Source: Pseudomonas farris (lineage in GTDB: Bacteria; Pseudomonadota; Gammaproteobacteria; Pseudomonadales; Pseudomonadaceae). From it: a stretch of 64,000 nucleotides of DNA. Position 1 is the first letter of the stretch. Every line of letters starts with the position of its first letter. A program made the position numbers and the translations under genes. Below are positions 40,984-50,880 of this stretch, piece by piece. The DNA lies in assembly GCF_019145235.1 (NCBI RefSeq), contig NZ_JAHSTV010000014.1, positions 62,001-126,000 on the forward strand, in the 5' to 3' direction. The notes under the pieces were generated by a model. The model searched no databases. It was not told where the DNA came from and saw nothing but the letters and a program-made list of their open reading frames with translations.

Positions 40984-43227
40984 TTACGGCGTGCGGTTAC
41001 GGCGGGTTTCGATGATGTTCGGCAACTGGGAAATCCGTCCCAGCAACCGCCCCAGCGCATCCAGCCCCGGAATCTCGATGGTCAGGGACATCAACGCGGT
41101 GTTGTCCTCTTTATTCGAACGGGTGTTGACCGCCAGCACGTTGATCCGCTCGTTGAGCAGCACCTGCGACACGTCACGCAGCAGACCGGAACGGTCGTAG
41201 GCGCGAATGATGATGTCCACCGGATAGGTGAGCACCGGCACCGGCCCCCAGCTGACCTGAATGATCCTCTCCGGCTCGCGCCCGGCCAGTTGCAGCACCG
41301 AGGCGCAGTCCTGACGGTGAATGCTCACGCCACGGCCCTGGGTGATGTAACCGACGATCGCATCCCCCGGCAACGGCTGGCAACAGCCGGCCATCTGGGT
41401 CATCAGGTTGCCGACGCCCTGGATCTGAATGTCGCCACGCTTGCCCGGTTTGTAGCCGGTGGCTTTGCGCGGGATCAGTTCCAGCTGTTCGTTGCCGCGT
41501 TCCGGCTCGACCAGTTGCTGCGCCAGGTTCACCAGTTGTGCCAGGCGCAAATCGCCTGCGCCCAATGCGGCGAACATGTCCTCGGCGGTCTTCATGTTGG
41601 CCTTCTCGGCCAGCTTGTCGAAGTCCACCTGCGGCAGGCCGAGGCGATTGAGTTCGCGCTCGAGCAAGGTTTTACCGGCCGCGACGTTCTGATCGCGCGC
41701 CTGCAATTTGAACCAGTGGACGATCTTCGCCCGTGCCCGCGAGGTGGTGATGTAACCCAGGTTCGGGTTCAGCCAGTCGCGGCTCGGAGTGCCGTGCTTG
41801 CTGGTGATGATCTCGACCTGTTCACCGGTTTGCAGGCTGTAGTTGAGCGGCACGATGCGCCCGTTGATCTTGGCGCCGCGGCAGTTGTGACCGATTTCGG
41901 TGTGCACGCGGTAGGCGAAGTCCAGCGGTGTCGCGCCCTTCGGCAAGTCGATGGCATGACCGTCCGGGGTGAAGATATAGACCCGGTCCGGCTCGATATC
42001 GACCCGCAGTTGTTCGGCAAGGCCGCCAATATCGCCGAGTTCTTCATGCCACTCGAGCACCTGACGCAGCCAGGAGATTTTCTCTTCGTAGTGGTTCGAG
42101 CCGGACTTGACGTCGGTGCCCTTGTATTTCCAGTGGGCGCAAACCCCCAGTTCGGCTTCTTCGTGCATGGCGTGGGTGCGGATCTGCACTTCCAGCACCT
42201 TGCCTTCAGGGCCGATTACCGCGGTGTGCAGCGAGCGGTAGCCGTTCTCTTTCGGGTTGGCGATGTAGTCGTCGAACTCTTTCGGGATGTGCCGCCACAG
42301 CGTGTGGACGATGCCGAGCGCGGTGTAGCAATCGCGCATTTCCGGCACCAGCACGCGAACCGCGCGTACGTCGTAGATCTGGCTGAACTCCAGACCCTTG
42401 CGCTGCATTTTGCGCCAGATCGAATAGATGTGTTTGGCCCGACCGCTGATGTCGGCATCGACGCCGGTGGCCTGCAACTCGTCTTTGAGTTGGGTCATCA
42501 CATCAGCGATGAAGCGCTCGCGATCCAGCCGTCGCTCGTGGAGCAATTTGGCGATCTGCTTGTACTGGTCGGGCTCGAGGTAACGGAAGGACAAGTCCTC
42601 CAGCTCCCACTTGATGTGACCGATACCGAGGCGGTGGGCGAGCGGCGCATAAATGTCGAAGACTTCACGGGCGACGCGGTTGCGCTTCTCGTCGTCGGCG
42701 GTTTTCACCGCGCGGATCGCGCAGGTGCGCTCGGCCAGTTTGATCAGCGCGACGCGCACGTCGTCGACCATGGCCACCAGCATTTTGCGCAGGTTTTCGA
42801 CTTGGCCTTGAGTGCCCAGCACCAGGGATTGACGAGGGCTCAGGCTGGCGCTGATCGCCGCCATGCGCAACACGCCGTCGATGAGTTTGGCGACCACCGG
42901 ACCGAAACGCTGGCTGACCGCCGGCAATTGGATCTGACCTTCGCGCACGCCGCGGTACAGCACCGCTGCGACCAACGAATCCTGGTCGAGTTTGAGGTCG
43001 GCGAGAATCTCGGCGATCTCAAGGCCGGTGCGGAAACTCGAGGTCCCTTCGGACCACAGATTCTTCGCCGCATTGGCTTGTTGTTCGGCCTCGCGAGCGA
43101 ACTCGCAGGCTTCCTTCAAGGCTTCGCGATCCAGTGCCGCATCGACACTGACCGCATGATCGAGCCAAGCCTCGAGGTTGATACTGCCGTCGGTGTTGAT
43201 CGGCTGGTGTGCTCTCACCTGTACCAT
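40984..43227 (-). CDS. relA: (p)ppGpp synthetase RelA
   Basis: A 747-residue ribosome-associated (p)ppGpp synthetase. Order: pseudo-hydrolase domain (the HD motif is lost, VLYRGVREGQIQLP), synthetase domain with EFDDYIANPKENGYRSLHTA, in which E-F-D-D marks a RelA-type synthetase, TGS domain (DRVYIFTPDGHAIDLPKGAT), zinc-finger/helical part (MTQMAGCCQPLPGDAIVGYI) and C-terminal ACT domain. Uncharged tRNA in the ribosomal A site triggers synthesis. ATG 43227. Its neighbours rlmD and cysM upstream and mazG downstream match P. aeruginosa order. Confidence 0.97.
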   Translation of the reverse strand: MVQVRAHQPINTDGSINLEAWLDHAVSVDAALDREALKEACEFAREAEQQANAAKNLWSEGTSSFRTGLEIAEILADLKLDQDSLVAAVLYRGVREGQIQLPAVSQRFGPVVAKLIDGVLRMAAISASLSPRQSLVLGTQGQVENLRKMLVAMVDDVRVALIKLAERTCAIRAVKTADDEKRNRVAREVFDIYAPLAHRLGIGHIKWELEDLSFRYLEPDQYKQIAKLLHERRLDRERFIADVMTQLKDELQATGVDADISGRAKHIYSIWRKMQRKGLEFSQIYDVRAVRVLVPEMRDCYTALGIVHTLWRHIPKEFDDYIANPKENGYRSLHTAVIGPEGKVLEVQIRTHAMHEEAELGVCAHWKYKGTDVKSGSNHYEEKISWLRQVLEWHEELGDIGGLAEQLRVDIEPDRVYIFTPDGHAIDLPKGATPLDFAYRVHTEIGHNCRGAKINGRIVPLNYSLQTGEQVEIITSKHGTPSRDWLNPNLGYITTSRARAKIVHWFKLQARDQNVAAGKTLLERELNRLGLPQVDFDKLAEKANMKTAEDMFAALGAGDLRLAQLVNLAQQLVEPERGNEQLELIPRKATGYKPGKRGDIQIQGVGNLMTQMAGCCQPLPGDAIVGYITQGRGVSIHRQDCASVLQLAGREPERIIQVSWGPVPVLTYPVDIIIRAYDRSGLLRDVSQVLLNERINVLAVNTRSNKEDNTALMSLTIEIPGLDALGRLLGRISQLPNIIETRRNRTP

Positions 43228-43355
43228 CTTGCTTTACCTTCCCTACGACGCAGATTCAATGCGTCAAATCGCTGACCTTTGCTGCCCGTGTGCACTCGCG
43301 GGGCTAAGACGAATGCGCTTTGCACGAGCGGGTCAGTCGGACCAGACGAGCCGTC

Positions 43356-44708
43356 CTAGCTCGCTTCAAATAACGCCATGGCCTCGACATGTGCCGTCTG
43401 AGGAAACATATCGAGAATCCCGGCACGTTTTAACCGGTAGCCCTGCTTGATCAATTCGACTGTGTCGCGCGCCAGCGTTGCAGGGTTGCACGACACATAC
43501 ACCAATCGTTTGGCGCCCAGGGACGCCAGCTTGCGCACCACCTCGAAAGCGCCGTCGCGAGGTGGGTCCAAGAGTACCGCACAAAAGCCTTCATCTGCCC
43601 ATTCGGCATCGGCCAAAGGCTGGGATAAATCGGCCTGAAAAAACTTCGCATTATGCAAATTGTTGTCAGCGGCATTCGCGGCGGCCCGCTCGACCATTGC
43701 CTGCACGCCCTCCACCGCCACCACTTCGCGGACGGTTTTGGCCAGCGGCAAGGCAAAGTTGCCCAACCCACAAAACAGATCCAGAACCCGCTCATCAGAT
43801 TTCGGCGCCAGCCACGCCAACGCCTGGGCGACCATCGCTTCGTTGACCCCGGCGTTGACCTGGATGAAATCTCCTGGCCGATACGCCAGGTTCAAGTCCC
43901 ATTGTTCAAGGCGATAGCCCAGTGGCTGATCGACCTCGACCGGTTGGGGCTCGCCGTCACCATGCAGCCACAACTGAGCTTCATGGAACGCGCAGAATTC
44001 CTTGAGGATGGTCATGTCGGCTTCGGACAACGGCGCCATGTGCCGCAGCAATACCGCCAATGACGAACCGCAGAACAACTCCACATGCCCCAGTGCCTGA
44101 GGTTTGCTCAAGCGCCGCAGCATCTCCGGCAAGCGGGTCATGATCGGTTGCAAGGGCTGTACCAGCACCAGGCATTCGTTGATGGCGACGATGTCCTGAC
44201 TGCCGGCAGCGCGGAAGCCGACTTCGAGTTTTTTCGCTTTCATGTCCCAACGCACCGCCACTCGGGCGCGACGACGGTAGCCGAATTCCGGACCGCTCAA
44301 CGGCGCTGCCCACTCTTCAGGTTCGACACCGGCCACTCGCGACAATTGCTCGGCGAGCATGCGCTGTTTCAGGGCGAGCTGTTCGTTGTGGGGCAAATGC
44401 TGCACGCTGCAACCGCCGCAGCGAGCGGCATGAGCGCACGGTGCCGGGCGGCGCAATTCACTGGCCTGGAACACGCGCTCGGTGCGCGCCTCGACCACTT
44501 TGCCGTGGGCACCCAAGACCCGCGCCTCGACTTCTTCACCGGCCAATGCGCCGATGACGAACCAGGTGCGACCTTCGAAAAACGCGATACCGCGACCGTC
44601 ATTGGCCAAGCGCTCGATGGTCAAGCGCTGCTTTTTGCCGGTCGGGACTTGCGGGGCCTTGCTGCCGCCCGTGGGCTGGAAGCGCAGGCCTCTCTCTTGC
44701 TTGGCCAT
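43356..44708 (-). CDS. rlmD: 23S rRNA (uracil-1939-C5)-methyltransferase
   Basis: A 450-residue SAM-dependent methyltransferase that makes m5U1939 in 23S rRNA. Seen: N-terminal TRAM-type RNA-binding domain (LTIERLANDGRGIAFFEGRT), Fe-S cysteines in CAHAARCGGCSVQHL, SAM-binding VLDLFCGLGNFALPLAKTV, and catalytic Cys in VYVSCNPATLARD. ATG 44708 overlaps the cysM stop by one base (TGATG), so the genes are co-transcribed and translationally coupled. Confidence 0.96.
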   Translation of the reverse strand: MAKQERGLRFQPTGGSKAPQVPTGKKQRLTIERLANDGRGIAFFEGRTWFVIGALAGEEVEARVLGAHGKVVEARTERVFQASELRRPAPCAHAARCGGCSVQHLPHNEQLALKQRMLAEQLSRVAGVEPEEWAAPLSGPEFGYRRRARVAVRWDMKAKKLEVGFRAAGSQDIVAINECLVLVQPLQPIMTRLPEMLRRLSKPQALGHVELFCGSSLAVLLRHMAPLSEADMTILKEFCAFHEAQLWLHGDGEPQPVEVDQPLGYRLEQWDLNLAYRPGDFIQVNAGVNEAMVAQALAWLAPKSDERVLDLFCGLGNFALPLAKTVREVVAVEGVQAMVERAAANAADNNLHNAKFFQADLSQPLADAEWADEGFCAVLLDPPRDGAFEVVRKLASLGAKRLVYVSCNPATLARDTVELIKQGYRLKRAGILDMFPQTAHVEAMALFEAS

Positions 44709-45610
44709 CAGTTGGGCGCGTCGAAAATGCCGGTCGACAAGTAACGGTCGCCACGGTCGCAGATGATCGCGACGATCACCGCGTTTTCAACTTCTTTGGA
44801 CAGACGCAGCATCGCCGCCACGGCACCGCCCGAAGACACGCCGCAGAAGATGCCTTCTTCGCGCGCCAGACGACGGGTCACGTCTTCGGCTTCGCTTTGC
44901 GCCATGTCGACGATCCGGTCCACGCGCTCGGCCTGGTAGATCTTCGGCAGGTATTCTTGCGGCCAGCGACGAATGCCCGGAATCGCCGAGCCTTCCATCG
45001 GTTGCAGCCCGATGATCTGCACGTTGTCGTTCTGCTCTTTCAAGTAGCGCGAAACGCCCATGATGGTGCCGGTGGTGCCCATCGAGCTGACGAAATGAGT
45101 GATGGTGCCTTCGGTCTGACGCCAGATTTCCGGACCGGTGGTGGTGTAGTGCGCCTCGGGGTTGTCACCGTTGGCGAACTGATCCAGTACCTTGCCACGG
45201 CCTTCGGCTTCCATTCGCTGGGCGAGATCGCGAGCGCCTTCCATGCCTTCTTCCTGGCTGACCAGAATCAGCTCGGCGCCATAAGCCGTCATGGCGGCTT
45301 TACGCTCGGCGCTGGAGTTGTCGGGCATGATCAGGATCATCTTGTAACCCTTGATCGCGGCAGCCATCGCCAGGGCGATCCCGGTGTTGCCCGAGGTCGC
45401 TTCGATCAGCGTATCGCCGGCGTGGATCTGCCCGCGCAATTCGGCGCGGGTGATCATCGACAGCGCCGGACGGTCCTTGACCGAACCCGCCGGGTTGTTC
45501 CCTTCGAGCTTGAGCAAAAGGGTGTTGCTGGTGGCGCCAGGCAGGCGCTGCAAACGGACCAGCGGAGTGTTGCCGACGCAATCGGCGATGGTTGGGTACT
45601 GCAAGGTCAT
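44708..45610 (-). CDS. cysM: Cysteine synthase B
   Basis: A 300-residue PLP-dependent O-acetylserine sulfhydrylase of the CysM type, which can also use thiosulfate. Seen: PLP Lys in LEGNNPAGSVKDRPALSM, TSGNTGIALAMAAAIKGYKM, the CysM-type EGMEGARDLAQRMEAEGRGK, GTTGTIMGVSRYLKE and GVSSGGAVAAMLRL. ATG 45610; the open frame extends upstream but is not conserved. It is the first gene of cysM-rlmD-relA. Confidence 0.96.
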   Translation of the reverse strand: MTLQYPTIADCVGNTPLVRLQRLPGATSNTLLLKLEGNNPAGSVKDRPALSMITRAELRGQIHAGDTLIEATSGNTGIALAMAAAIKGYKMILIMPDNSSAERKAAMTAYGAELILVSQEEGMEGARDLAQRMEAEGRGKVLDQFANGDNPEAHYTTTGPEIWRQTEGTITHFVSSMGTTGTIMGVSRYLKEQNDNVQIIGLQPMEGSAIPGIRRWPQEYLPKIYQAERVDRIVDMAQSEAEDVTRRLAREEGIFCGVSSGGAVAAMLRLSKEVENAVIVAIICDRGDRYLSTGIFDAPN

Positions 45611-45718
45611 GGCGTATTCGCAATCCAGACTGCGGGGGCGCCTATCATACCGGCAAACGTGCGCAGGCCATATCACGCAAAGTAAGGGGCTTATGGCGAA
45701 TGGGAATAAGGGGCTGGA

Positions 45719-46742
45719 TCAGTACTCTTCACCTTGCGCGACATTCAATGCATAGAACTCATGCAACTTGGCCTGCAACAACTGTTTGTCCGGTAGCTGC
45801 ACCTGGTATTCAGCGATCAGCGCTGGCGACAGGCTGCGGTTAAGGGCGTATTCAACCACCTCGTCATCCTTGCTGGCGCAGAGCAATACACCAATGGCCG
45901 GGTTTTCGTGGGGTTTGCGCTCCTTGCGATCCAGCGCTTCCAAATAGAAGTTCAGCTTGCCCAAATACTCCGGTTTAAAACGACCGACCTTAAGCTCAAT
46001 GGCTACAAGACAATTAAGGCCGCGGTGGAAGAACAGCAGATCCAGGGCAAAATCACACCCACCCACTTGAAGCGGATACTCGGAACCGACAAAGCAGAAA
46101 TCGCGGCCGAGTTCGCTCAGGAATTCTTTGAGGCGCGCCATCAACCCTTTATGCAGATCAGTTTCGGCATGGCCACCCGGCAGGTCGAGAAAATCGAGCA
46201 TGTAGGCGTCGCGGAATATCTCAAGCGCTGCCGGGTGGGCTTGTCTCAGCACTGCTGAGATTTTTGCTGGTTGGGTCACGCTTCGTTCGAACAGTGCGGT
46301 CTTGAACTGACGCTCTAGTTCGCGCTTCGACCATTTCTCCTGAACTGCCAAACGGACGTAGAACTCCCGCTCTTCCGGCCGTTTACTCTGGCTGAAAATG
46401 ATCAGGTTGTGCGACCAGGACAATTGTCGCACCAGTGGTGCGACTTTCTCTTCAGCGTGATAAGTCTCATAGAACTGGCGCATGCGAAACAAGTTCGACC
46501 GAGTAAAACCGCGCAACCCAGGTTGAGACGTGGCCAGATGCTCAGCCAGTTGGCTGACCACAGAATCGCCCCACTCAGCCTGTTCCAGTTTGCGACTGAT
46601 GTAAGCACCCACCTTGCCAATACAGCTCGATCAACTGGGTATTCACCGTCTGCATGGCCTGCTGTTTGGCACTTTGAATCAGCGCAAGCACTTCATTGAA
46701 ACGATCGTCGGTTGCGTTGTCGGGGACACTGGATGCATTCAT
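45719..46742 (-). pseudogene. DUF1016 / YhcG-type PDDEXK nuclease gene, frameshifted
   Basis: Intact relatives of YhcG are about 340-360 residues, with an N-terminal DUF1016 helical domain and a C-terminal PDDEXK nuclease domain. Here the gene starts at ATG 46742 (MNASSVPDNATDDRFNEVLA) after AAGGAG and reads to ELYWQ near 46614. One extra base at about 46612-46613 shifts the frame: the next frame continues VGAYISRKLEQAEWGDSVVS to the stop at 45719. Nuclease motifs remain in the second part: FALDLLFFHRGLNCLVAIEL and LKVGRFKPEYLGKLNFYLEA. Either a genuine loss or a sequencing error. In P. aeruginosa pirA lies between pirS and cysM; here this gene takes that place. Confidence 0.85.
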
Positions 46743-46885
46743 GCCGAACTCCTTGAGGACGAGGAAAAACGCGAGTCTATTCCGTCGAATCAGGCATAAG
46801 GTGTCGGCAATACCCTTTAGGAAAGGTCGTACAAATAAACGGGAACGCTCCGGCAAAAGCTGAACGGCGGTGGCTGGAAGAGCGG

Positions 46886-46979
46886 CATCGCGAGCAGGCT
46901 CGCTCCCACAGGAGTCTAGGTTGATCACACTATCTGTGGCTTACACACACCCAATGTGGGAGCGGGCCTGCTCGCGATG
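46886..46979. repeat. REP doublet (GAGCCTGCTCGCGA variant, outward heads)
   Basis: CATCGCGAGCAGGCTCGCTC and TGTGGGAGCGGGCCTGCTCG face outward. The right-hand head lies inside the 3' end of the sensor kinase frame and supplies its last residues (about DAIASRPAPTLG). Confidence 0.88.
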
Positions 46980-48355
46980 GCGTCCTTAAAGATGCCATCA
47001 TTCTCAGTCACCAACCGCATATTCAGCCGCAATCCACGTCCGGTATTCTCCGCCCAAAGCCGCCCGCCCTGCCGCTGCACCGCATTCCTCGCGATGCTCA
47101 ACCCCAATCCGAATCCACCATCCCCCGGCCGCGAACCATCGAGCCGGATAAACGGCGAGAAAATCCGTTCAAGATCCTCGTCAGCCACCCCACCGCCCTC
47201 GTCTTCCAGCCATAGATGCCAGAAGTCGCCATCGCGCCGACCACCGAGCGTCACGACACCGCCCTTGGGTGAATGACGAATGGCGTTGCGCAGAATGTTT
47301 TCCAGCGCCTGGGCCAGGGTATTGAGATGGCCGCGCACCCAGCAGGATGCATCCACCGCGCAGTGCAACTGACCCACCGGCCAGCCACTTTCATAGCAGG
47401 CGTTTTCCGTGAGCATTTCCCACAAGGCCTGAACCTGGATCGCTTCATCGGGCAACGGCGCGCGCTCGGTGTCGAGCCAGGCGAGTTGCAGGGCGTCCTC
47501 GACCAGGCGCTGCATGCCGTCGACTTCTCGGCCAATGCGTTCACGCAGTTGCCCGAGGCTTTGCTCGCTTTCGCTGGCCACCCGCAGCCGGCTCAGCGGT
47601 GTGCGCAATTCATGGGACAGGTCGCGCAGCAGTTGCTGTTGCAGGGCCACCGTGCTTTGCAGGCGCTCGGCCATGTGATCGAAGGCCCTGCCCAGTTCAC
47701 CCAATTCATCCGAGCGGTTGGTGGTGCGACTCGATAAACGCACAGTCAGTTGGTCGGCGCGCCAGGCGTTGGCCTGTTCGCGCAGGCTGTTCAATGGCAC
47801 GACCAGCAATCGATACAGCCCCACGCACAGCAGCAGGGTAAACAGCCCGGGAATCACCCCATTGGTGATCACCCGCCAAAACACCCGGTAGCGTCCAGGC
47901 ATGAAACGCTGAGGCAACTCGATCACCAGGCTGCCGGCAGACGGGTCGTTGGGAAATGGAATTTTCAGCCACGGCAGGCCCTGATTACGCCGACTCACTG
48001 GCCAATCCAGACCGCGCAAAAAAGTCAGTCGCTGGATTTCCTGGTTGGCCAGCGGATAACTGCTCAAGGATTGCAAGTCGCCACCAATGACACCGACCCA
48101 GGTCGACTCGTGCTGGCCGATACGCCGCAGCCAGGCATCAATGCCTGCACTCTGCTGTTCGTTCCACGCCCGCTCCGCCTCGGCGGCGTAGCGCGTCAGG
48201 GTGCCCCGGGCTTCGTCGGACAGGAAGAGGTTCTTCTTTTCCATGTAGCGGCCCCAGGACCAGCTCAACCAGATCATCAGCAGACAGAACGCCACCAACA
48301 AACAAGCCAGTTTCCAGAACAGTGAATGCCGGCCCGGCACGTCAGACCATTTCAT
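46925..48355 (-). CDS. Two-component sensor histidine kinase, PirS/PfeS-like
   Basis: A 476-residue sensor kinase. Order: transmembrane helix 1 (about 16-34), periplasmic sensor (about 35-170), helix 2 (about 180-200), HAMP, HisKA with LLRDLSHELRTPLSRLRVAS, ATPase with NILRNAIRHSPKGG, LEDEGGGV and FGLGLSIARNAV. The last 12 or so residues before the stop are encoded by a REP head. The position, next to a regulator, gacS and ldhA, matches PirRS (PA0930-PA0929), which in P. aeruginosa control the enterobactin receptor pirA, absent here. ATG 48355 was chosen; GTG 48364 is possible. The start lies inside the regulator's 3' end. Confidence 0.88.
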   Translation of the reverse strand: MKWSDVPGRHSLFWKLACLLVAFCLLMIWLSWSWGRYMEKKNLFLSDEARGTLTRYAAEAERAWNEQQSAGIDAWLRRIGQHESTWVGVIGGDLQSLSSYPLANQEIQRLTFLRGLDWPVSRRNQGLPWLKIPFPNDPSAGSLVIELPQRFMPGRYRVFWRVITNGVIPGLFTLLLCVGLYRLLVVPLNSLREQANAWRADQLTVRLSSRTTNRSDELGELGRAFDHMAERLQSTVALQQQLLRDLSHELRTPLSRLRVASESEQSLGQLRERIGREVDGMQRLVEDALQLAWLDTERAPLPDEAIQVQALWEMLTENACYESGWPVGQLHCAVDASCWVRGHLNTLAQALENILRNAIRHSPKGGVVTLGGRRDGDFWHLWLEDEGGGVADEDLERIFSPFIRLDGSRPGDGGFGLGLSIARNAVQRQGGRLWAENTGRGLRLNMRLVTENDGIFKDAIASRPAPTLGVCKPQIV

Positions 48356-49064
48356 CGGCCGCACTCAATACATACCCCTTGCCCCAGACCGTACGCACTT
48401 CGCGCTCGGTGTAACCGATGGCCTTGAGCTTGCGGCGAATCTGGCTGATGTGCATGTCGAGGCTGCGGTCATGGGGCGCATAACCGCGCTGCAACACCTG
48501 CTGATAAAGGAACGCCTTGCTCAGGACTTCATCACCGTTGCGATTCAATGTATCCAACAACCGATATTCGCTGCGAGTCAGGCCGGCCGCGTGCTCGCCC
48601 AAAAAGACCTCGCACAGTTCATCGTCGAAACGCAGGCTGTCCATCGCAGGGGCAATAGGTGCCGGCGCCGGCCGCCGGTCGAACGCCACCCGCCGCAGGA
48701 TCGCCTCGATGCGCACCCGCAACTCGGCCATGCTGAAAGGTTTGGGCAGGTAATCGTCGGCGCCGAGGCGAAAGCCACTGATGCGATCCGCCTCCGCGCC
48801 CAGCGCCGACATCAGCACCACCGGCGTGGAATGACTCTGGCGCAATTGGGTCAGCACCGCCAGGCCATCCAGTCCCGGCAGCAGAATATCCATCAACACC
48901 ACATCGAATACTTGTTGGCGGGCAATGTCCAACCCTTCCTGGCCGTTCTGGCACCAGGTCACCTGAAACCCGCTGCGCCCCAGATGCTCATGGACGTAGG
49001 CACCGAGCACCAGATCATCTTCGATGGAGAGGATGCGGGGATGGTTAATAGAGATGGGAGTCAT
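48342..49064 (-). CDS. OmpR-family response regulator, PirR-like
   Basis: A 240-residue response regulator. Receiver: acidic pocket SIEDDLVLG, phospho-acceptor Asp in VVLMDILLPGLDGLAVL, Lys in DDYLPKPFSM. C-terminal winged helix: LTRSEYRLLDTLNRNGDEVL and HDRSLDMHISQIRRKLKAIG. It precedes its kinase gene and overlaps it by 14 bases. By position it matches PirR (PA0929); the symbol is withheld because the target pirA is not here. ATG 49064 was chosen over an upstream TTG; its ribosome site is weak. Confidence 0.88.
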   Translation of the reverse strand: MTPISINHPRILSIEDDLVLGAYVHEHLGRSGFQVTWCQNGQEGLDIARQQVFDVVLMDILLPGLDGLAVLTQLRQSHSTPVVLMSALGAEADRISGFRLGADDYLPKPFSMAELRVRIEAILRRVAFDRRPAPAPIAPAMDSLRFDDELCEVFLGEHAAGLTRSEYRLLDTLNRNGDEVLSKAFLYQQVLQRGYAPHDRSLDMHISQIRRKLKAIGYTEREVRTVWGKGYVLSAADEMV

Positions 49065-49278
49065 GAGTATCTGCAAATAATTCTCAGTTGCCGATTATTC
49101 AAGATTGCCCCACCAGGGGCAAGCCAAGGTTTGCCCCCGAGAGCAAAGCATTGATCTGGCCGACGAATGACGACATCAATTTTACGAAGATTGCCCGCAT
49201 GCAAATCGCTACACTGCGCAGGTGGCGCGTGCCGGAAGTACGTGCAGGTCAATAAACAGCTGGATGCGGGAGAGATGC

Positions 49279-50880
49279 GTGCTCAAGAAACTGGGAATTA
49301 AAGGCCGCGTGCTGTTGCTGACTCTGTTGCCGACCACCCTGATGGCGCTGGTCCTGGGCGGCTATTTCACCTGGATGCAGCAATCGGACCTGCAATCCCA
49401 ACTCATGCAGCGCGGCGAAATGATTGCCGAACAGTTGGCGCCGCTGGTGGCCCCGGCCATGGGTCGCAAAGACAACGACCTGCTGGAACGCATCGCCACC
49501 CAGTTCCTGGAACAAACCGACGTGCGCGCGGTGACGTTCCTCGCCCCCGACCGCACACAGTTGGCCCACGCCGGCCCGACCATGCTCAATCAGGCCCCTT
49601 TGGGCAACGGCTCACAGCTGTTGCGCCGCAGTGGCAATGACGCCACGCGCTACCTGCTGCCGGTGTTCGGCAAGCACCGCAACCTGGCCGGCGACCTGAT
49701 CCCCGATGAAGCCGACCGCCTGCTGGGTTGGGTCGAACTCGAACTGTCACACAGTGGCATGTTGCTGCGCGGTTACCGCAGTCTGTTCGCCAGCCTGCTG
49801 CTGATCGGCGGTGGCCTGGTCGGTGCGGCGCTGCTGGCGTTGCGCATGGGCCGGACCATCAACCGGCCATTGAGCCAGATCAAACAAGCCGTGGCACAGC
49901 TCAAGGACGGTCATCTGGAAACCCGCCTGCCGCCCCTCGGCAGCCATGAGCTGGATGAACTGGCGTCCGGCATCAACCGTATGGCCGGAACCCTGCAGAA
50001 CGCTCAGGAAGAATTGCAAAACAGCGTCGACCAGGCCACCGAAGACGTGCGTCAGAACCTGGAAACCATCGAAATCCAGAACATCGAGCTCGACCTGGCG
50101 CGCAAGGAAGCCCTGGAGGCGAGCCGGATCAAATCAGAGTTCCTGGCCAACATGAGCCATGAAATCCGCACACCGCTCAACGGCATTCTCGGCTTCACGC
50201 ATTTGCTGCAAAAAAGTGAATTGACACCACGCCAGCTCGATTACCTGGGCACCATCGAAAAATCCGCCGATAGCCTGCTGGGGATCATCAACGAGATTCT
50301 CGACTTCTCGAAAATCGAGGCCGGCAAACTGGTGCTCGACCATATTCCGTTCAACCTGCGCGACCTGCTGCAAGACACCTTGAACATCCTTGCCCCGGCT
50401 GCCCACGCCAAAGAGCTTGAGCTGGTGAGCCTGGTTTATCGCGATACTCCATTGTCGCTGGTGGGCGATCCCCTGCGACTCAAGCAGATCCTCACCAACC
50501 TTGTGAGCAATGCGATCAAGTTCACCCGCGAAGGCACCATCGTCGCCCGGGCCATGCTCGAAGAAGAGTATGAAGACAGGGTGCAACTGCGCATCAGCAT
50601 TCAGGACACCGGCATTGGTCTGTCGAACCAGGACGTGCGCGCCTTGTTCCAGGCCTTCAGCCAGGCCGATAACTCGCTGTCCCGACAACCTGGCGGCACC
50701 GGCCTGGGGCTGGTGATTTCCAAACGCCTGATTGAACAGATGGGCGGCGAGATCGGCGTCGACAGTACACCGGGCGAAGGCTCGGAATTCTGGATCAGCC
50801 TGAGCTTGCCCAAAGCCCGCGACGACGCCGAAGACCTGCCCGGTCCACCGCTGCTCGGACAACGGGTGGCGGTGTTGTAA
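49279..50880 (+). CDS. gacS: GacS sensor kinase, truncated by an in-frame stop
   Basis: The 5' part of gacS, encoding 533 residues. Order: transmembrane helix (about 13-33), periplasmic sensor, helix (about 170-190), HAMP, HisKA with H294 in SEFLANMSHEIRTPLNGILG, ATPase ending GGTGLGLVISKRLIEQMGGE. The frame then meets TAA at 50878-50880 and continues open for another 382 codons with the rest of GacS. GacS is the hybrid kinase that drives GacA, RsmY/Z sRNAs and secondary metabolism. The truncated product lacks the receiver and Hpt domains and so cannot complete the phosphorelay. GTG 49279 follows GGGAGAG and gives the known 917-codon full length. Confidence 0.93.
   Translation: MLKKLGIKGRVLLLTLLPTTLMALVLGGYFTWMQQSDLQSQLMQRGEMIAEQLAPLVAPAMGRKDNDLLERIATQFLEQTDVRAVTFLAPDRTQLAHAGPTMLNQAPLGNGSQLLRRSGNDATRYLLPVFGKHRNLAGDLIPDEADRLLGWVELELSHSGMLLRGYRSLFASLLLIGGGLVGAALLALRMGRTINRPLSQIKQAVAQLKDGHLETRLPPLGSHELDELASGINRMAGTLQNAQEELQNSVDQATEDVRQNLETIEIQNIELDLARKEALEASRIKSEFLANMSHEIRTPLNGILGFTHLLQKSELTPRQLDYLGTIEKSADSLLGIINEILDFSKIEAGKLVLDHIPFNLRDLLQDTLNILAPAAHAKELELVSLVYRDTPLSLVGDPLRLKQILTNLVSNAIKFTREGTIVARAMLEEEYEDRVQLRISIQDTGIGLSNQDVRALFQAFSQADNSLSRQPGGTGLGLVISKRLIEQMGGEIGVDSTPGEGSEFWISLSLPKARDDAEDLPGPPLLGQRVAVL

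Noticed and set aside
40978..43275. 765-codon plus-strand frame opposite relA
   Set aside because: Antisense shadow of relA; the protein is low complexity with no motif.
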